This document shows, in pieces, positions 8,780-18,778 of a stretch of DNA of 64,000 bases. The translations under genes and the position numbers were made by a program. The stretch lies in assembly GCF_025725645.1 (NCBI RefSeq), contig NZ_CP107007.1, positions 372,001-436,000 of the forward strand, in the 5' to 3' direction. The DNA comes from Halomonas sp. GD1P12. GTDB taxonomy: Bacteria > Pseudomonadota > Gammaproteobacteria > Pseudomonadales > Halomonadaceae. The notes below the pieces were generated by a model, which saw nothing but the letters and a program-made list of their open reading frames with translations, ran no database searches and was not told the origin of the DNA. Positions within the stretch are counted from its first letter, which is position 1, and every line of letters begins with the position of its first letter.

Positions 8780-9874
8780 ATGAGCCACTTTATCCAGCTT
8801 CACCTGCTTACATCCTATCCGCCTTCAAACCTCAACCGCGACGATCTGGGTCGCCCCAAAACGGCGTTCATGGGCGGCGCGCGGCGGCTGCGCGTCTCCT
8901 CGCAAAGCCTCAAGCGCAACTGGCGCACTTCCGATCTGTTCGAAGCAGCGGTCGATGGCCACAAGGGCACGCGCACCAAGCGCCTGGGCAAGCAAGTATT
9001 TGATCGCATGAAAAACGCCGGTGCCGATGAGAAAGTGGCCGGCAACAGTGCGGAGGCGATCGCTGGCGTCTTCGGCAAGCTGCGCAAGGTCGATAAAGGC
9101 GAAAAACACGAGTACGAAATCGAGCAGTTGGTCCACGTCGGGCCTGAAGAAGTGGCCGCGCTGGAAGCGCTTGCCGATACCTTGGGCGCGGAGAACCGCG
9201 AGCCGACAGATGACGAACTCAAGGGCCTGCTTGCCCGGCGGCCCACCGCCGTCGATGTGGCGCTGTTCGGACGCATGCTCGCCGCTGCCCCCAGCTACAA
9301 CGTCGAAGCCGCCTGCCAGGTTGCCCACGCCATTACCGTGCACGCCGCCGAGGTCGAGGACGATTACTTTACCGCTGTCGATGATCTCAATACAGGTGAT
9401 GAAGACCGCGGTGCGGCACATATCGGCGAAGCCGGGTTCGCCGCTGGGCTGTTCTACCTCTATATCTGTATCGACCGGGATCTGCTGGTCGAGAATTTGC
9501 AGGGCAATACAGAGTTGGCCGACCGCGCCATCGCCGCGCTGGTGGAATCTGCCGTCAAGATCTCGCCCAAGGGTAAGCAGAACAGCTTCGGCTCCCGCGC
9601 TCAGGCAAGTTACGTATTGGCAGAGAAGGGCGATCAGCAGCCGCGCTCGCTGTCTGCCTCTTTCCTGCAGCCGGTCAACGGCGAAGGGCAGGGCGTTGCG
9701 GCCATCCGCAAGCTGGAAATCCAGGCTCAGGCGTTCGATGACGCCTACGGTGCGGGGGCGGACCGTCGCTTTATTCTCTCGGCAACGCCGGAGTACGACA
9801 CGCCAGCCCTGCAAGGCGACATTCAGCGCGGCAACCTGCAAGAGCTGCTGACCTTCCTCAAGGGCGACGACTAA
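8780..9874 (+). CDS. casC: Cascade backbone Cas7e (Cse4/CasC)
   Basis: A 364-residue RAMP protein that forms the six-subunit crRNA-binding backbone of Cascade. The start FIQLHLLTSYPPSNLNRDDLGRPKTA and GGARRLRVSSQSLKRNWR are near-invariant in I-E Cas7. The end is also typical (LLTFLKGDD). The ATG at 8780 is preceded by CAGGGGATC. cas5e follows 11 bases later. Confidence 0.97.
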   Translation: MSHFIQLHLLTSYPPSNLNRDDLGRPKTAFMGGARRLRVSSQSLKRNWRTSDLFEAAVDGHKGTRTKRLGKQVFDRMKNAGADEKVAGNSAEAIAGVFGKLRKVDKGEKHEYEIEQLVHVGPEEVAALEALADTLGAENREPTDDELKGLLARRPTAVDVALFGRMLAAAPSYNVEAACQVAHAITVHAAEVEDDYFTAVDDLNTGDEDRGAAHIGEAGFAAGLFYLYICIDRDLLVENLQGNTELADRAIAALVESAVKISPKGKQNSFGSRAQASYVLAEKGDQQPRSLSASFLQPVNGEGQGVAAIRKLEIQAQAFDDAYGAGADRRFILSATPEYDTPALQGDIQRGNLQELLTFLKGDD

Positions 9875-9885
9875 GCGGAGGCGAC

Positions 9886-10668
9886 ATGCCACACCATCTG
9901 GTTTTTCGCCTCTATGCGCCCATGGCGAGCTGGGGCGAGGCCGCCGTTGGCGAGACACGGCCCACGGCCACCTACCCCGGCCGCAGCGCCATTCTGGGGC
10001 TGATCGGGGCGGCGCTGGGCATTCGCCGCGACGACGATGACGGCCAGCGTCATCTGCGCGAGAGCCTGCAGATCGCGGTCAAGCAGCTCTCGCCCGGGCT
10101 TTTGCTGCGCGACTATCACACCGTACAGGTGCCGCCGACTCAGTCGAAGGTTACCCACCGCACCCGCCGCGAGGAGCTGTCGGTACCCAAGGAGGCGCTC
10201 AATACCATTCTGTCGTCGAGAGACTACCGCTGCGATGGCCTGTGGACCGTAGCGGTGCGGCTGGCCACGCACGCCGCCTGGTCGCTCGATGACCTCAAGG
10301 CGGCGCTGGAAAAGCCCCGCTTTGCGCTTTACCTCGGCCGCAAGGCGTGCCCCGTGGCCGCGCCGTTGTTGCCCACGCTGGTCGAGGCCGAGAACTGGCG
10401 CCAGGCGCTGGATCACCGCTTTGAAAGCGCGCTGGACCCGAAACGCACTTGGCTCGCGCTGGTGGGCAACGAGAAAAAGGACGAGGACGTGCTGCGCCTG
10501 CCCGATCAGGTGCTCTACGCTTGGGAGGGTGAAGAAACGGCGCTCGACGGTGTTGACGCTGCCAGCGAATCTAGCGAGGTGTGGGACGAGCCGCTACACC
10601 GCCGCCGCTGGCAATTCGGCCCCCGCCTTGAACATCGGCGCATCGTGAACGTTAAAGGAGAGCGCTAA
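9886..10668 (+). CDS. casD: Cascade subunit Cas5e (CasD)
   Basis: A 260-residue RAMP protein that caps the 5' handle of the crRNA at the Cse1 end of Cascade. The opening LVFRLYAPMASWGEAAVGETRPTA and the segment YPGRSAILGLIGAALGI are characteristic, as is DYHTVQVPP. It starts 11 bases after cas7e with GCGGAGG at a good distance. The stop overlaps the cas6e start by one base (TAATG). Confidence 0.95.
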   Translation: MPHHLVFRLYAPMASWGEAAVGETRPTATYPGRSAILGLIGAALGIRRDDDDGQRHLRESLQIAVKQLSPGLLLRDYHTVQVPPTQSKVTHRTRREELSVPKEALNTILSSRDYRCDGLWTVAVRLATHAAWSLDDLKAALEKPRFALYLGRKACPVAAPLLPTLVEAENWRQALDHRFESALDPKRTWLALVGNEKKDEDVLRLPDQVLYAWEGEETALDGVDAASESSEVWDEPLHRRRWQFGPRLEHRRIVNVKGER

Positions 10669-11366
10669 TGTATCTATCGAGTGTCAGGCTGGACCTCAAC
10701 GCCCTCAGCCGCGCCGAACTGTTCGACGTACTGGACGGCGGCGCCTATACCGCCCACCAGCTCCTTTGGCGGCTGTTTCCCGACATACCCAAAGGCGAGC
10801 GGCCGTTCATCTTTCGCCAGGAAATGGAAGAAGACGCCAACGGAAAGAGCGCCGGGCTGCCTCGGTTCTACGTTGGCTCAAACCGGCCCCTCGAGCTCGT
10901 CAAAGGCTTCGAAGTGCAGTGCAAGCCGTTCGACCCCCAGCTTGCTCGCGGCGAGCGGCTGGCCTTTCGTCTGCGCGCCAACCCCACCGTTGCTAAACCG
11001 GCGGGCGAAGGCCGCCGCTCTCACCGCGCCGATGTATTGATGGATGCGCGCTACCCTTTCCCCAAAGGTGAGCGCACAAGCCAGGCCTGCGTCGAGGCGA
11101 TGGACGCGGCAGCTCGGCACTGGCTCGACGAGCGTGCTGAAAGCCTCGGCTTTTCATTGCCGGTGAGACCGGAAGTGGGCGCTTATCGCCAGCACGCGCT
11201 GGTCAAGAAGGAGGGTGGGCAGCCTATCCGCTACTCCAGCGTAGATTACGAAGGCCTTTTGGAAGTGAACGATCCCGAGCGGCTCAGGGAAACGCTGCGC
11301 GACGGCATTGGCCGTGCCAAGGCGTTTGGCTGTGGGCTCTTGTTGCTGCGCCGCGTATCGGAGTGA
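10668..11366 (+). CDS. casE: crRNA endoribonuclease Cas6e (Cse3/CasE)
   Basis: A 232-residue endonuclease that cuts the repeat hairpin and stays bound to the crRNA 3' end. The histidine in AYTAHQLLWRLFP corresponds to the catalytic His of E. coli CasE. The glycine-rich loop GIGRAKAFGCGLLLL sits at the C-terminus. One enzyme presumably processes both arrays, because their repeats share the stem and differ only in the loop. Confidence 0.96.
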   Translation: MYLSSVRLDLNALSRAELFDVLDGGAYTAHQLLWRLFPDIPKGERPFIFRQEMEEDANGKSAGLPRFYVGSNRPLELVKGFEVQCKPFDPQLARGERLAFRLRANPTVAKPAGEGRRSHRADVLMDARYPFPKGERTSQACVEAMDAAARHWLDERAESLGFSLPVRPEVGAYRQHALVKKEGGQPIRYSSVDYEGLLEVNDPERLRETLRDGIGRAKAFGCGLLLLRRVSE

Positions 11367-11369
11367 CCC

Positions 11370-12588
<1,219 letters not shown>

Positions 12589-12699
12589 CTGTTTTTGATG
12601 CTCTTTAATAATATAGAGCTGTTCAAAAAATGATCATAATCGCCGGTGGATTTTACGCTGGCGATTTTTTCTTTTTGAAAACAAGTGACTACAATTAGT
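12589..12699 (+). promoter_or_regulatory. CRISPR array 2 leader
   Basis: An AT-rich leader between cas2 and array 2. It shares blocks with leader 1 at matching distances: the block inside the cas2 end (12555-12568; 145 bases before the repeat, against 143 in leader 1), CTCTTTAATAATATA, TTCAAAAAATGATC, and AATCGCCGGTGGATTTT. The last bases are ATTAGT before the first repeat (ATTAGA in leader 1). It presumably drives array 2 and is the insertion site for new spacers. Confidence 0.85.
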
Positions 12700-14317
12700 C
12701 CGTTCCCCGCAGGCGCGGGGATGAACCGGCCAGGCACCGGGCGGAATGCCTCAGCAAGGCCCGTTCCCCGCAGGCGCGGGGATGAACCGCCCTTGCCCTT
12801 TGAAAGAGGTTCCCGGCTTGCCCGTTCCCCGCAGGCGCGGGGATGAACCGGCGACCGATGGCGACCTGCTCAATCGCTACGGCCGTTCCCCGCAGGCGCG
12901 GGGATGAACCGGCCCCGGTAGAGGTTGCGCTACGGCACCAGGACCGTTCCCCGCAGGCGCGGGGATGAACCGATGTCGGAGATCAACCGCAACAACGCCA
13001 TGTCCCGTTCCCCGCAGGCGCGGGGATGAACCGTCGGGCCGCTTGAGCTTGAGAATCGTGCTCTCCCCGTTCCCCGCAGGCGCGGGGATGAACCGATGAT
13101 CTTGCTGCTCTGGACGGTCTGGATATCCCGTTCCCCGCAGGCGCGGGGATGAACCGCTAAAGCCGAGGGCCGCAAACCCCAGTGGGTTCCGTTCCCCGCA
13201 GGCGCGGGGATGAACCGTGCTTGCCGTCACGCGCCTGGCACTTCAAGACCCGTTCCCCGCAGGCGCGGGGATGAACCGTCCTGGCCGGGCGCCTGAGTCT
13301 CGTTGACCGGCCGTTCCCCGCAGGCGCGGGGATGAACCGACCTAGCCGCAGCAACCGCTACGCTAGACCGTCCGTTCCCCGCAGGCGCGGGGATGAACCG
13401 CGCTACAGCCCGGCCAGCGCGGCCACAAAGACCCGTTCCCCGCAGGCGCGGGGAATGAACCGCGTCGAACGGCAGCTCGAGGAGGCGAACAGCACCGTTC
13501 CCCGCAGGCGCGGGGATGAACCGATCGCGCGCGATCCATGTCTGGTGCCAGTTGCCCGTTCCCCGCAGGCGCGGGGATGAACCGAGAGCGAGGAATGTTT
13601 TCCGGCGCGACCCGTACCGTTCCCCGCAGGCGCGGGGATGAACCGCTACTAACCGACGCAAAGCAAGCCCCGACTACCCGTTCCCCGCAGGCGCGGGGAT
13701 GAACCGCGTAGTTACGGGCAGCCTCTGAAAAATCCCCCCCGTTCCCCGCAGGCGCGGGGATGAACCGAGGTGACTTATGCCAACCATCAAAATGCCTGAC
13801 CGTTCCCCGCAGGCGCGGGGATGAACCGATGGCCTGGTTGGAAATTGCAGGGCCTGTGGACCGTTCCCCGCAGGCGCGGGGATGAACCTCCAACAGTGGC
13901 GCGTTGTTTGGAACAGCAGGCCCGTTCCCCGCAGGCGCGGGGATGAACCGGCTGGGGCGCGCGGCTGGAGTGCGCGGCGTCCCCGTTCCCCGCAGGCGCG
14001 GGGATGAACCGCTCGCCGAAACAACGGGCATTACTTCCGAAATCCGTTCCCCGCAGGCGCGGGGATGAACCGTTACGTTTAATTTTGTTAGCTAACATGG
14101 TGTGCCGTTCCCCGCAGGCGCGGGGATGAACCGTCCTGGTCGGTTATCATGACAATGATCGACCCCCGTTCCCCGCAGGCGCGGGGACGAACCGACGATA
14201 GGAGCCGCCCATGGAGGCACTTGCCCCCGTTCCCCGCAGGCGCGGGGATGAATCGTCATGTAGCAGATCTCCTCACAGGCCGGCACCCCCATTCCCCGCA
14301 AGCACTAGGATGAACCG
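12700..14317 (+). CRISPR. CRISPR array 2, type I-E
   Basis: There are 27 repeats of 29 bases. The repeat starts CCGTTCCCCGC, has loop AGGC, then GCGGGG and ends ATGAACCG; the stem is the same as in array 1. The usual unit is 61 bases. One spacer (13034-13066) is 33 bases, and the repeat at 13433-13462 has an extra A after GGGG. The repeat at 13861 ends in T, the one at 14166 has GACGAACC, the one at 14227 has GAATCG, and the last (14289-14317) is decayed in its stem. Changes gather at the right end, as expected for the oldest repeats. It lies right after cas2, so it is probably the main acquiring array. Confidence 0.97.
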
Positions 14318-14479
14318 TAGAGCGTGTGAGCGTGGTCGCTCATGTAATTCAATCGGTCGGGCAGAGGGCGAAGGTTTTTGCAATGAAAGGCGGTGGCTTG
14401 AATAAAACCCACTTGCTTCTGGTTCGAGGGCCTTTCATACCTGGCACGGGCTGCTCGCGCCAGGTATAAAGCCAATCGC
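14318..14479. other. Gap after array 2 with inverted repeat
   Basis: No gene is seen. A perfect inverted repeat with arms ATACCTGGC and GCCAGGTAT (14437-14467, 13-base loop) lies just beyond the stop of the leftward glycosylase gene and may act as its transcription end, although no T-run follows on the minus strand. Confidence 0.45.
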
Positions 14480-15172
14480 TCAAAGCGTGAGATTACCCTT
14501 GCGCACGTCCAGCTGATTCAAACGCTGCGCCAGGAGCCCGGGAAAGCGGCCGTACCAGGTCTGGTTGAGCGGAGACGGGTGGGGCAGCGGGTGTAGGCTG
14601 AAGGTGCGCGATTGGCCTCGACCATCTTCGAGGGTAACGTCGAGGCTTTGCTCGAAGCGCGCCTCGCTTTTCCAGAACGCCTCCAGCCGGTCGCGCTCCT
14701 CTTTCGGGCGGTCGATGCCGAACCACAAAAAGGCCTCGCGGCCGAGAGTGATCAGGTCACGGCCTTCGAAGCGCGAGATCAGCACTTCGTTCATCAGCTC
14801 ACGGAAGTGGCGTTTCACCTTCATCGACCACGCCTTGTTGCCCTTGGGCTTGTAGGGCACGGTGTTGATCCAGAAAAAGTGCTCGCCCACCGCTTTCGAG
14901 GCTTCGAAATCCGGCAGCTTGTCGCCGTAAAGGTGTTGATAGAGCGCCTTTCTTACCAACTGGCCACCGGCGCCGATGAAGGGTTCCTGAAAGCGGACTT
15001 CTTCCCGGCCCGGGTCGCGGCCGAAAAAGCCAATGCGCAGGTTCTTCTTGCCCAGGCCGATGATGGGCTCCAGCGGGTCGCGCTCGAAGCGCTCGTAGAC
15101 CTCGAGATCGATACCGTCGATCTCGGCGGCAAGCGCTCTAAAGCGCTCGCGCTGTTTGGCGGTCAGCGGCAT
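14480..15172 (-). CDS. Uracil-DNA glycosylase superfamily protein
   Basis: A 230-residue protein with the two signature regions of the uracil-DNA glycosylase fold: GFFGRDPGREEVRFQEPFIGAGGQLVRKAL (residues about 49-78, resembling the GxxPG...PFVGxxGxL pattern of family 4/5-like enzymes) and HPLPHPSPLN near residue 195, matching the HPSPL motif. It probably binds DNA or excises damaged bases. The substrate cannot be assigned, because the first motif has Arg-Asp where family 4 enzymes have a different pair. Perfect Shine-Dalgarno (AAAGGAGG). It faces array 2 tail to tail and is probably unrelated to CRISPR. Confidence 0.75.
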   Translation of the reverse strand: MPLTAKQRERFRALAAEIDGIDLEVYERFERDPLEPIIGLGKKNLRIGFFGRDPGREEVRFQEPFIGAGGQLVRKALYQHLYGDKLPDFEASKAVGEHFFWINTVPYKPKGNKAWSMKVKRHFRELMNEVLISRFEGRDLITLGREAFLWFGIDRPKEERDRLEAFWKSEARFEQSLDVTLEDGRGQSRTFSLHPLPHPSPLNQTWYGRFPGLLAQRLNQLDVRKGNLTL

Positions 15173-15217
15173 CCGTGCCTCCTTTCAAACGACGTTTTGG
15201 GTCGGATCAGAATTGAA

Positions 15218-15943
15218 TCAGACGAACCACTCCTGAACGGTGCGCCAGACGCACATGCCCACGAAGTAGATCGAGGCCACCGCCAGGCCCAACAGCGCCC
15301 AGCCGGCGTGTACGGGGCTTGTCAGAATCAGTGAGGTGGCGCACACGCACCACATTAGCGTGATGGCGATGTTGAACGGCATGAAGCGGCGCACCCGAAA
15401 GGGGTGGAGGAACTTCATTTTGGTGACGGTGAGAATAGCCAGGAAGATGATGGCCGCAAAGGTGAACCAGGGCGGGAAATCGAGGATGAAGAAGTAAGCT
15501 GCCGCGATATTCCACGCCGCCGGGAAGCCGACGAAGTAGTTGTCCTGGCTTTTCATATCGACGTTGCAAAAGCAGAACATCGACGACAGCAAGATGGTGA
15601 ACACCGCCAAAAGCTCGAAGCCCGCCGGTAAAGATACGAAGTAGTAGATGAACAGCGCCGGGATGAACGCCCAGGTCAGGTAGTCGATGACCATGTCGAG
15701 CGTGGAGCCGTCGAAGTGAGGCAGGATGGTTTTGACCTCGTACTTGCGCGCCAGGGTGCCGTCGAAGCCGTCGATCATCATCGCCGCGCCCAGCCACAAC
15801 AGGCAGGCCACCGGGTTATCGTCGATCAGGGCCAAAAGCGCCATGGTACCCAGCAGCACACCGCTGGCAGTGAGCACGTGCACACTCCAGGCCTTGTATC
15901 GTGAAGCGTGAGACGGTGGGTGTGAAGAGAGCGGTTGAGCCAC
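15218..15943 (-). CDS. pcs: Phosphatidylcholine synthase
   Basis: A 241-residue membrane protein of the CDP-alcohol phosphatidyltransferase family. The motif MIDGFDGTLARKYEVKTIL continues with FDGSTLDMVID and supplies the conserved Asp residues. The Pcs-type order and about 8 hydrophobic segments point to choline plus CDP-diacylglycerol giving phosphatidylcholine at the inner membrane. The start is GTG at 15943 with only a weak GGGG ribosome site, so the exact N-terminus is uncertain. Phosphatidylcholine made in one step suits a bacterium that takes up choline as an osmoprotectant precursor (inference). Confidence 0.85.
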   Translation of the reverse strand: MAQPLSSHPPSHASRYKAWSVHVLTASGVLLGTMALLALIDDNPVACLLWLGAAMMIDGFDGTLARKYEVKTILPHFDGSTLDMVIDYLTWAFIPALFIYYFVSLPAGFELLAVFTILLSSMFCFCNVDMKSQDNYFVGFPAAWNIAAAYFFILDFPPWFTFAAIIFLAILTVTKMKFLHPFRVRRFMPFNIAITLMWCVCATSLILTSPVHAGWALLGLAVASIYFVGMCVWRTVQEWFV

Positions 15944-16085
15944 GATAACCCCATTGGGAACGCCGGGTTCCCTTGCTGTATTGGTGTATAGACAAGCGTG
16001 CGAGACGCTACACTACTATAACAGGCCACGTGGCGTAAGCAGTCAGCCAGGCTCCTTTCAGCATGGCCGCTCCCGCACAAATCCG

Positions 16086-17654
16086 CTAGCCGAGCGTGCG
16101 CGCTTTCGCTGGACCGTGCCCCACTGCTCCCCCTGGCCCCTCCGACAAGGCCTGCCTCTCACTGTTTGAATGCTTTAGATCGAGCCACGCATGCGCCAGC
16201 CAGCGCCCAGCGCGAAGAATCGCGTCGTCGGTCGCGCCGGCGTACCCCAGCACCAGCCCGGCGCGCATGGGGGCCTTCAGGTAATAGCGCGAAAGCGGTG
16301 ACAGCGTCACGCCGACCAGGCGCGCCTTTGCCATCAGCGCCTCTTCCTCGGCAGCCGATTCGAGCTCGGCGACCAGGTGCATGCCCGCGTGGCCCGACGA
16401 GAGCACAAGCCCTTCGGCCACCGCCGGGGCCAGCGCCCGGCGCAGGCAGGCCTGGCGCTGGCGGTAGCTTATGCGCATGCGCGCGATATGGCGGGAAAAA
16501 TCCCCGCGCTGGATGAACTCCGCCAGCGCTGCCTGAATGGGGTAGTGGCCTTCGCGATGTAGCCGGGCCTGAGCCAAACGGAAAGAGGGCGCCAGCGCCT
16601 CGGGCAGCACGATATAGCCCAGTCTCAGCGCGGGGTAGAGCACCTTGCTGAAGGTGCCGATGTAGATCACTCGCGCCTGATCGTCGGGGCCTGCCGCTAG
16701 CCCTTGCAGCGACGGCGCCGGCGGGATGTCGTAACGAAACTCGCTGTCGTAGTCGTCCTCGATCACCCAGGCGCTGTGCGCCGCCGCCTGCTCCAAAAGC
16801 GCCAAGCGCCTGGGGACCGGCATGGTGACGCCGCTTGGGTACTGGTGCGACGGGGTGACGTAGATCAGCGTCGGTGAGGCGCTCCCCGCCGGGCGGCGTG
16901 CCGGGTTGATGCCCTCGTCGTCCACGGGCACGGGCACCACGTCGAGCCCGGCGGCCAGAAAGCTGGTCTGGGCGCCGCCGTAGCCTGGCTCCTCCATCCA
17001 CACGCTGTCACCGCGGTCGGTCAGAAGCTGTGCGACCAGCTCGAAGGCCTGCTGCGCGCCCTGGGTGATCACGATCTGCTCCGGGCGGCAGCGCACCGCC
17101 CGTGACAGCGTTAGGTAATCGCACAGCGCTTCCCGCAGTGCCAAAAGCCCGCCTTGGGTCTGGTAGGCGAGCCACTGCTCTTCGGCCTGGCGGTAGTGGC
17201 GTCGCAGCAGACGCTGCCACTGGGCATGAGGAAAGAGATCCAGCCCCGGAACGCCAGGGGCGAACGCCAGGTGGCGCTCGCTCAGCGTGCCGCAACGCTC
17301 CAACAGCGCCTCGCCGCGGGCGGAGACGCGCCCCGGCGCCGCCAGCCGCTCGGCGGGCAGTGCAGTGAAGGGAGAAAGGTCGGCAACGAAGAGCCCGGCG
17401 CCTTGTTTCGACTCCACCAGCCCTTCGGCGATCAGTCGCTCGGTGGCGGCCAGCACCGTGTTACGCCCAAGCGAGAGCCCACGCGCCAAACGCCGTGACG
17501 AGGGCAGCCGGCTGCCGGCGGAAAGCTCCCCGCGCTGAATCCAGTCGCGAAGCAGCTGGTAAAGCTGACGGGCCAGCGGGGTCTTGGTACGCGGAAGCAG
17601 GCGAAGCGCCAGGGCGTCGATGATCCCGTCCGTCGAAGTTGCGCGTTGGGTCAC
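16086..17654 (-). CDS. MocR-type GntR/aminotransferase regulator
   Basis: A 522-residue MocR/PdxR-family regulator. Residues about 20-90 form a GntR winged helix (RLPSSRRLARGLSLGRNTV...GLVESKQGAGLFV). The rest is a fold-type I aminotransferase-like domain with VIEDDYDSEFRYD and the PLP lysine in GTFSKVLYPALRLGY. Such proteins use PLP as a sensing group and often control neighbouring genes. GTG start with GAGGG five bases upstream. It is divergent from the GNAT and rhodanese genes, with a perfect inverted repeat between them, so these are its likely targets. Confidence 0.92.
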   Translation of the reverse strand: MTQRATSTDGIIDALALRLLPRTKTPLARQLYQLLRDWIQRGELSAGSRLPSSRRLARGLSLGRNTVLAATERLIAEGLVESKQGAGLFVADLSPFTALPAERLAAPGRVSARGEALLERCGTLSERHLAFAPGVPGLDLFPHAQWQRLLRRHYRQAEEQWLAYQTQGGLLALREALCDYLTLSRAVRCRPEQIVITQGAQQAFELVAQLLTDRGDSVWMEEPGYGGAQTSFLAAGLDVVPVPVDDEGINPARRPAGSASPTLIYVTPSHQYPSGVTMPVPRRLALLEQAAAHSAWVIEDDYDSEFRYDIPPAPSLQGLAAGPDDQARVIYIGTFSKVLYPALRLGYIVLPEALAPSFRLAQARLHREGHYPIQAALAEFIQRGDFSRHIARMRISYRQRQACLRRALAPAVAEGLVLSSGHAGMHLVAELESAAEEEALMAKARLVGVTLSPLSRYYLKAPMRAGLVLGYAGATDDAILRAGRWLAHAWLDLKHSNSERQALSEGPGGAVGHGPAKARTLG

Positions 17655-17676
17655 TGGTTCCCTCGTAACGGCTGAA

Positions 17677-17700
17677 AGTGGCTCTTATGCGGGAGCCACT
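17677..17700. promoter_or_regulatory. Candidate MocR operator
   Basis: Perfect inverted repeat AGTGGCTC / GAGCCACT with an 8-base centre, in the 103-base gap between the divergent MocR gene and the GNAT gene. ACTATAGCG follows directly and could be a -10 for the rightward genes. Position and symmetry suggest a regulator site. Confidence 0.55.
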
Positions 17701-17757
17701 ATAGCGCGAGACTGAGGGGCCCGATACGGGATCAAAACGCGTTAAATGGAGCCCGCG

Positions 17758-18204
17758 ATGCACACCAGAGCCGCCGTACTCAACGACCTGCCCACCCTGA
17801 CGGACCTGCTGGACGGCTACCGCCAGTTCTATGGCCAACAAAGCGATGTGGCCGCCGCCCGCCACTTTCTCGAGCAGCGCTTCGGGTTGGGGGATTCGTT
17901 TATTCTGGTCAGCGAAGATGGTGAAGGCGGCATGACCGGTTTCGTGCAGCTTTATCCCGGGCTCTCCACCGTGGGGCTCAACAGCCGCTGGACACTGAAC
18001 GACCTGTTCGTGGCGCCACACGCGCGGGGTCAGGGCGCCGGGCGCGCGCTGATGAACGCGGCAAGCGCGCTTGCCCGCGAGCACGGCGTGCCACGGCTGG
18101 TGCTGATGACCCAGGTCGAGAACAGCGCCGCCCAGCGGCTTTATGAGTCATTGGGGTGGCAGCGTAACACCGCGTTTTATAGCTATTTGTTGGATGTGAA
18201 ATAG
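17758..18204 (+). CDS. GNAT family N-acetyltransferase
   Basis: A 148-residue acetyltransferase. The acetyl-CoA-binding motif A is LNDLFVAPHARGQGAGRALMNAA, followed by LVLMTQVENSAAQRLYESLGW, the classic GNAT C-terminal half. I prefer the ATG at 17758 over 17746, since TGGAG lies six bases before it. The substrate is unknown. It is divergent from the MocR gene and co-directional with the rhodanese gene, a trio seen elsewhere with MocR regulators. Confidence 0.88.
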   Translation: MHTRAAVLNDLPTLTDLLDGYRQFYGQQSDVAAARHFLEQRFGLGDSFILVSEDGEGGMTGFVQLYPGLSTVGLNSRWTLNDLFVAPHARGQGAGRALMNAASALAREHGVPRLVLMTQVENSAAQRLYESLGWQRNTAFYSYLLDVK

Positions 18205-18249
18205 CGGGATGTCGCATAGCCGGATATCACATGACCGTATATCGCACAA
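18205..18249. repeat. Three imperfect 15-bp tandem units
   Basis: The gap between the GNAT stop and the rhodanese ribosome site is filled by three units of exactly 15 bases: CGGGATGTCGCATAG, CCGGATATCACATGA and CCGTATATCGCACAA. The core CGGATATC(A/G)CA is shared. Similar 15-base units occur in the gaps at 23771-23845 and 27484-27538. Confidence 0.65.
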
Positions 18250-18261
18250 AGGAGCAACCTG

Positions 18262-18714
18262 ATGTCTTCTACCCCTTCCGCGGTTCTCGCGTTTCCACCG
18301 GCAGCGCCGGATGTCATGGCGCACGCGATGTACGACAAACTTTGCCACCACACCGATGCCTGGGATTTGGCCCAGGACCTGGCCGCCGGTGTGGAAGCGA
18401 TCGTGGTGATCGACACGCGAAGCCAGGCGCACTACCGGGCGGGCCATATACCCGGCGCGGTGAGCCTGCCGCACCGTGAGATGACGCCCGAGCGGCTTGC
18501 GACCCTCGACCCTGAAAAGGTGTACGTCACCTACTGCGACGGCATCGGCTGCAACGGCTCGACCAAAGGGGCGTGGAAACTGGCGAGCGCCGGTTTCCAG
18601 GTGAAGGAGCTGCTGGGCGGGCTGGATTTCTGGCGCCGGGACGAACACCCGGTGCAGACAGGAGACGAGCGCGGCACGCTTGCCAGCGAGGCGCTGGCGC
18701 CCTGCGGCTGCTAG
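18262..18714 (+). CDS. Rhodanese-like sulfurtransferase domain protein
   Basis: A 150-residue single rhodanese domain. IVVIDTRSQAHYRAGHIPGAVSLPH is the CH2A motif. The likely active cysteine is in VTYCDGIGCNGSTKGAWKL, and ELLGGLDFWRRDEHPV is the C-terminal signature. Strong ribosome site (AAAGGAG). Probably co-transcribed with the GNAT gene. Its sulfur acceptor is unknown. A long hairpin follows. Confidence 0.9.
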   Translation: MSSTPSAVLAFPPAAPDVMAHAMYDKLCHHTDAWDLAQDLAAGVEAIVVIDTRSQAHYRAGHIPGAVSLPHREMTPERLATLDPEKVYVTYCDGIGCNGSTKGAWKLASAGFQVKELLGGLDFWRRDEHPVQTGDERGTLASEALAPCGC

Positions 18715-18734
18715 GCCGCCGCTTCAGTCAATAC

Positions 18735-18767
18735 GCATCAAACCCGGCATCGCGCCGGGTTTGATGC
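18735..18767. terminator. Bidirectional hairpin terminator
   Basis: A 14-bp perfect stem (GCATCAAACCCGGC / GCCGGGTTTGATGC, 5-base loop) lies between the convergent rhodanese and ribH genes. It has AAA/TTT inside the stem but no long T-run outside, so it may serve both strands. Confidence 0.75.
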
Positions 18768-18778
18768 GTTGGGCCAAA

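Noticed and set aside
12877..14301. Similar repetitive frames over array 2, on both strands
   Set aside because: Same cause: repeat-derived reading frames, not genes.
14480..15172. Glycosylase as an extra CRISPR-associated gene
   Set aside because: It faces away from the locus with its own ribosome site and a separate end signal; nothing but proximity links it.
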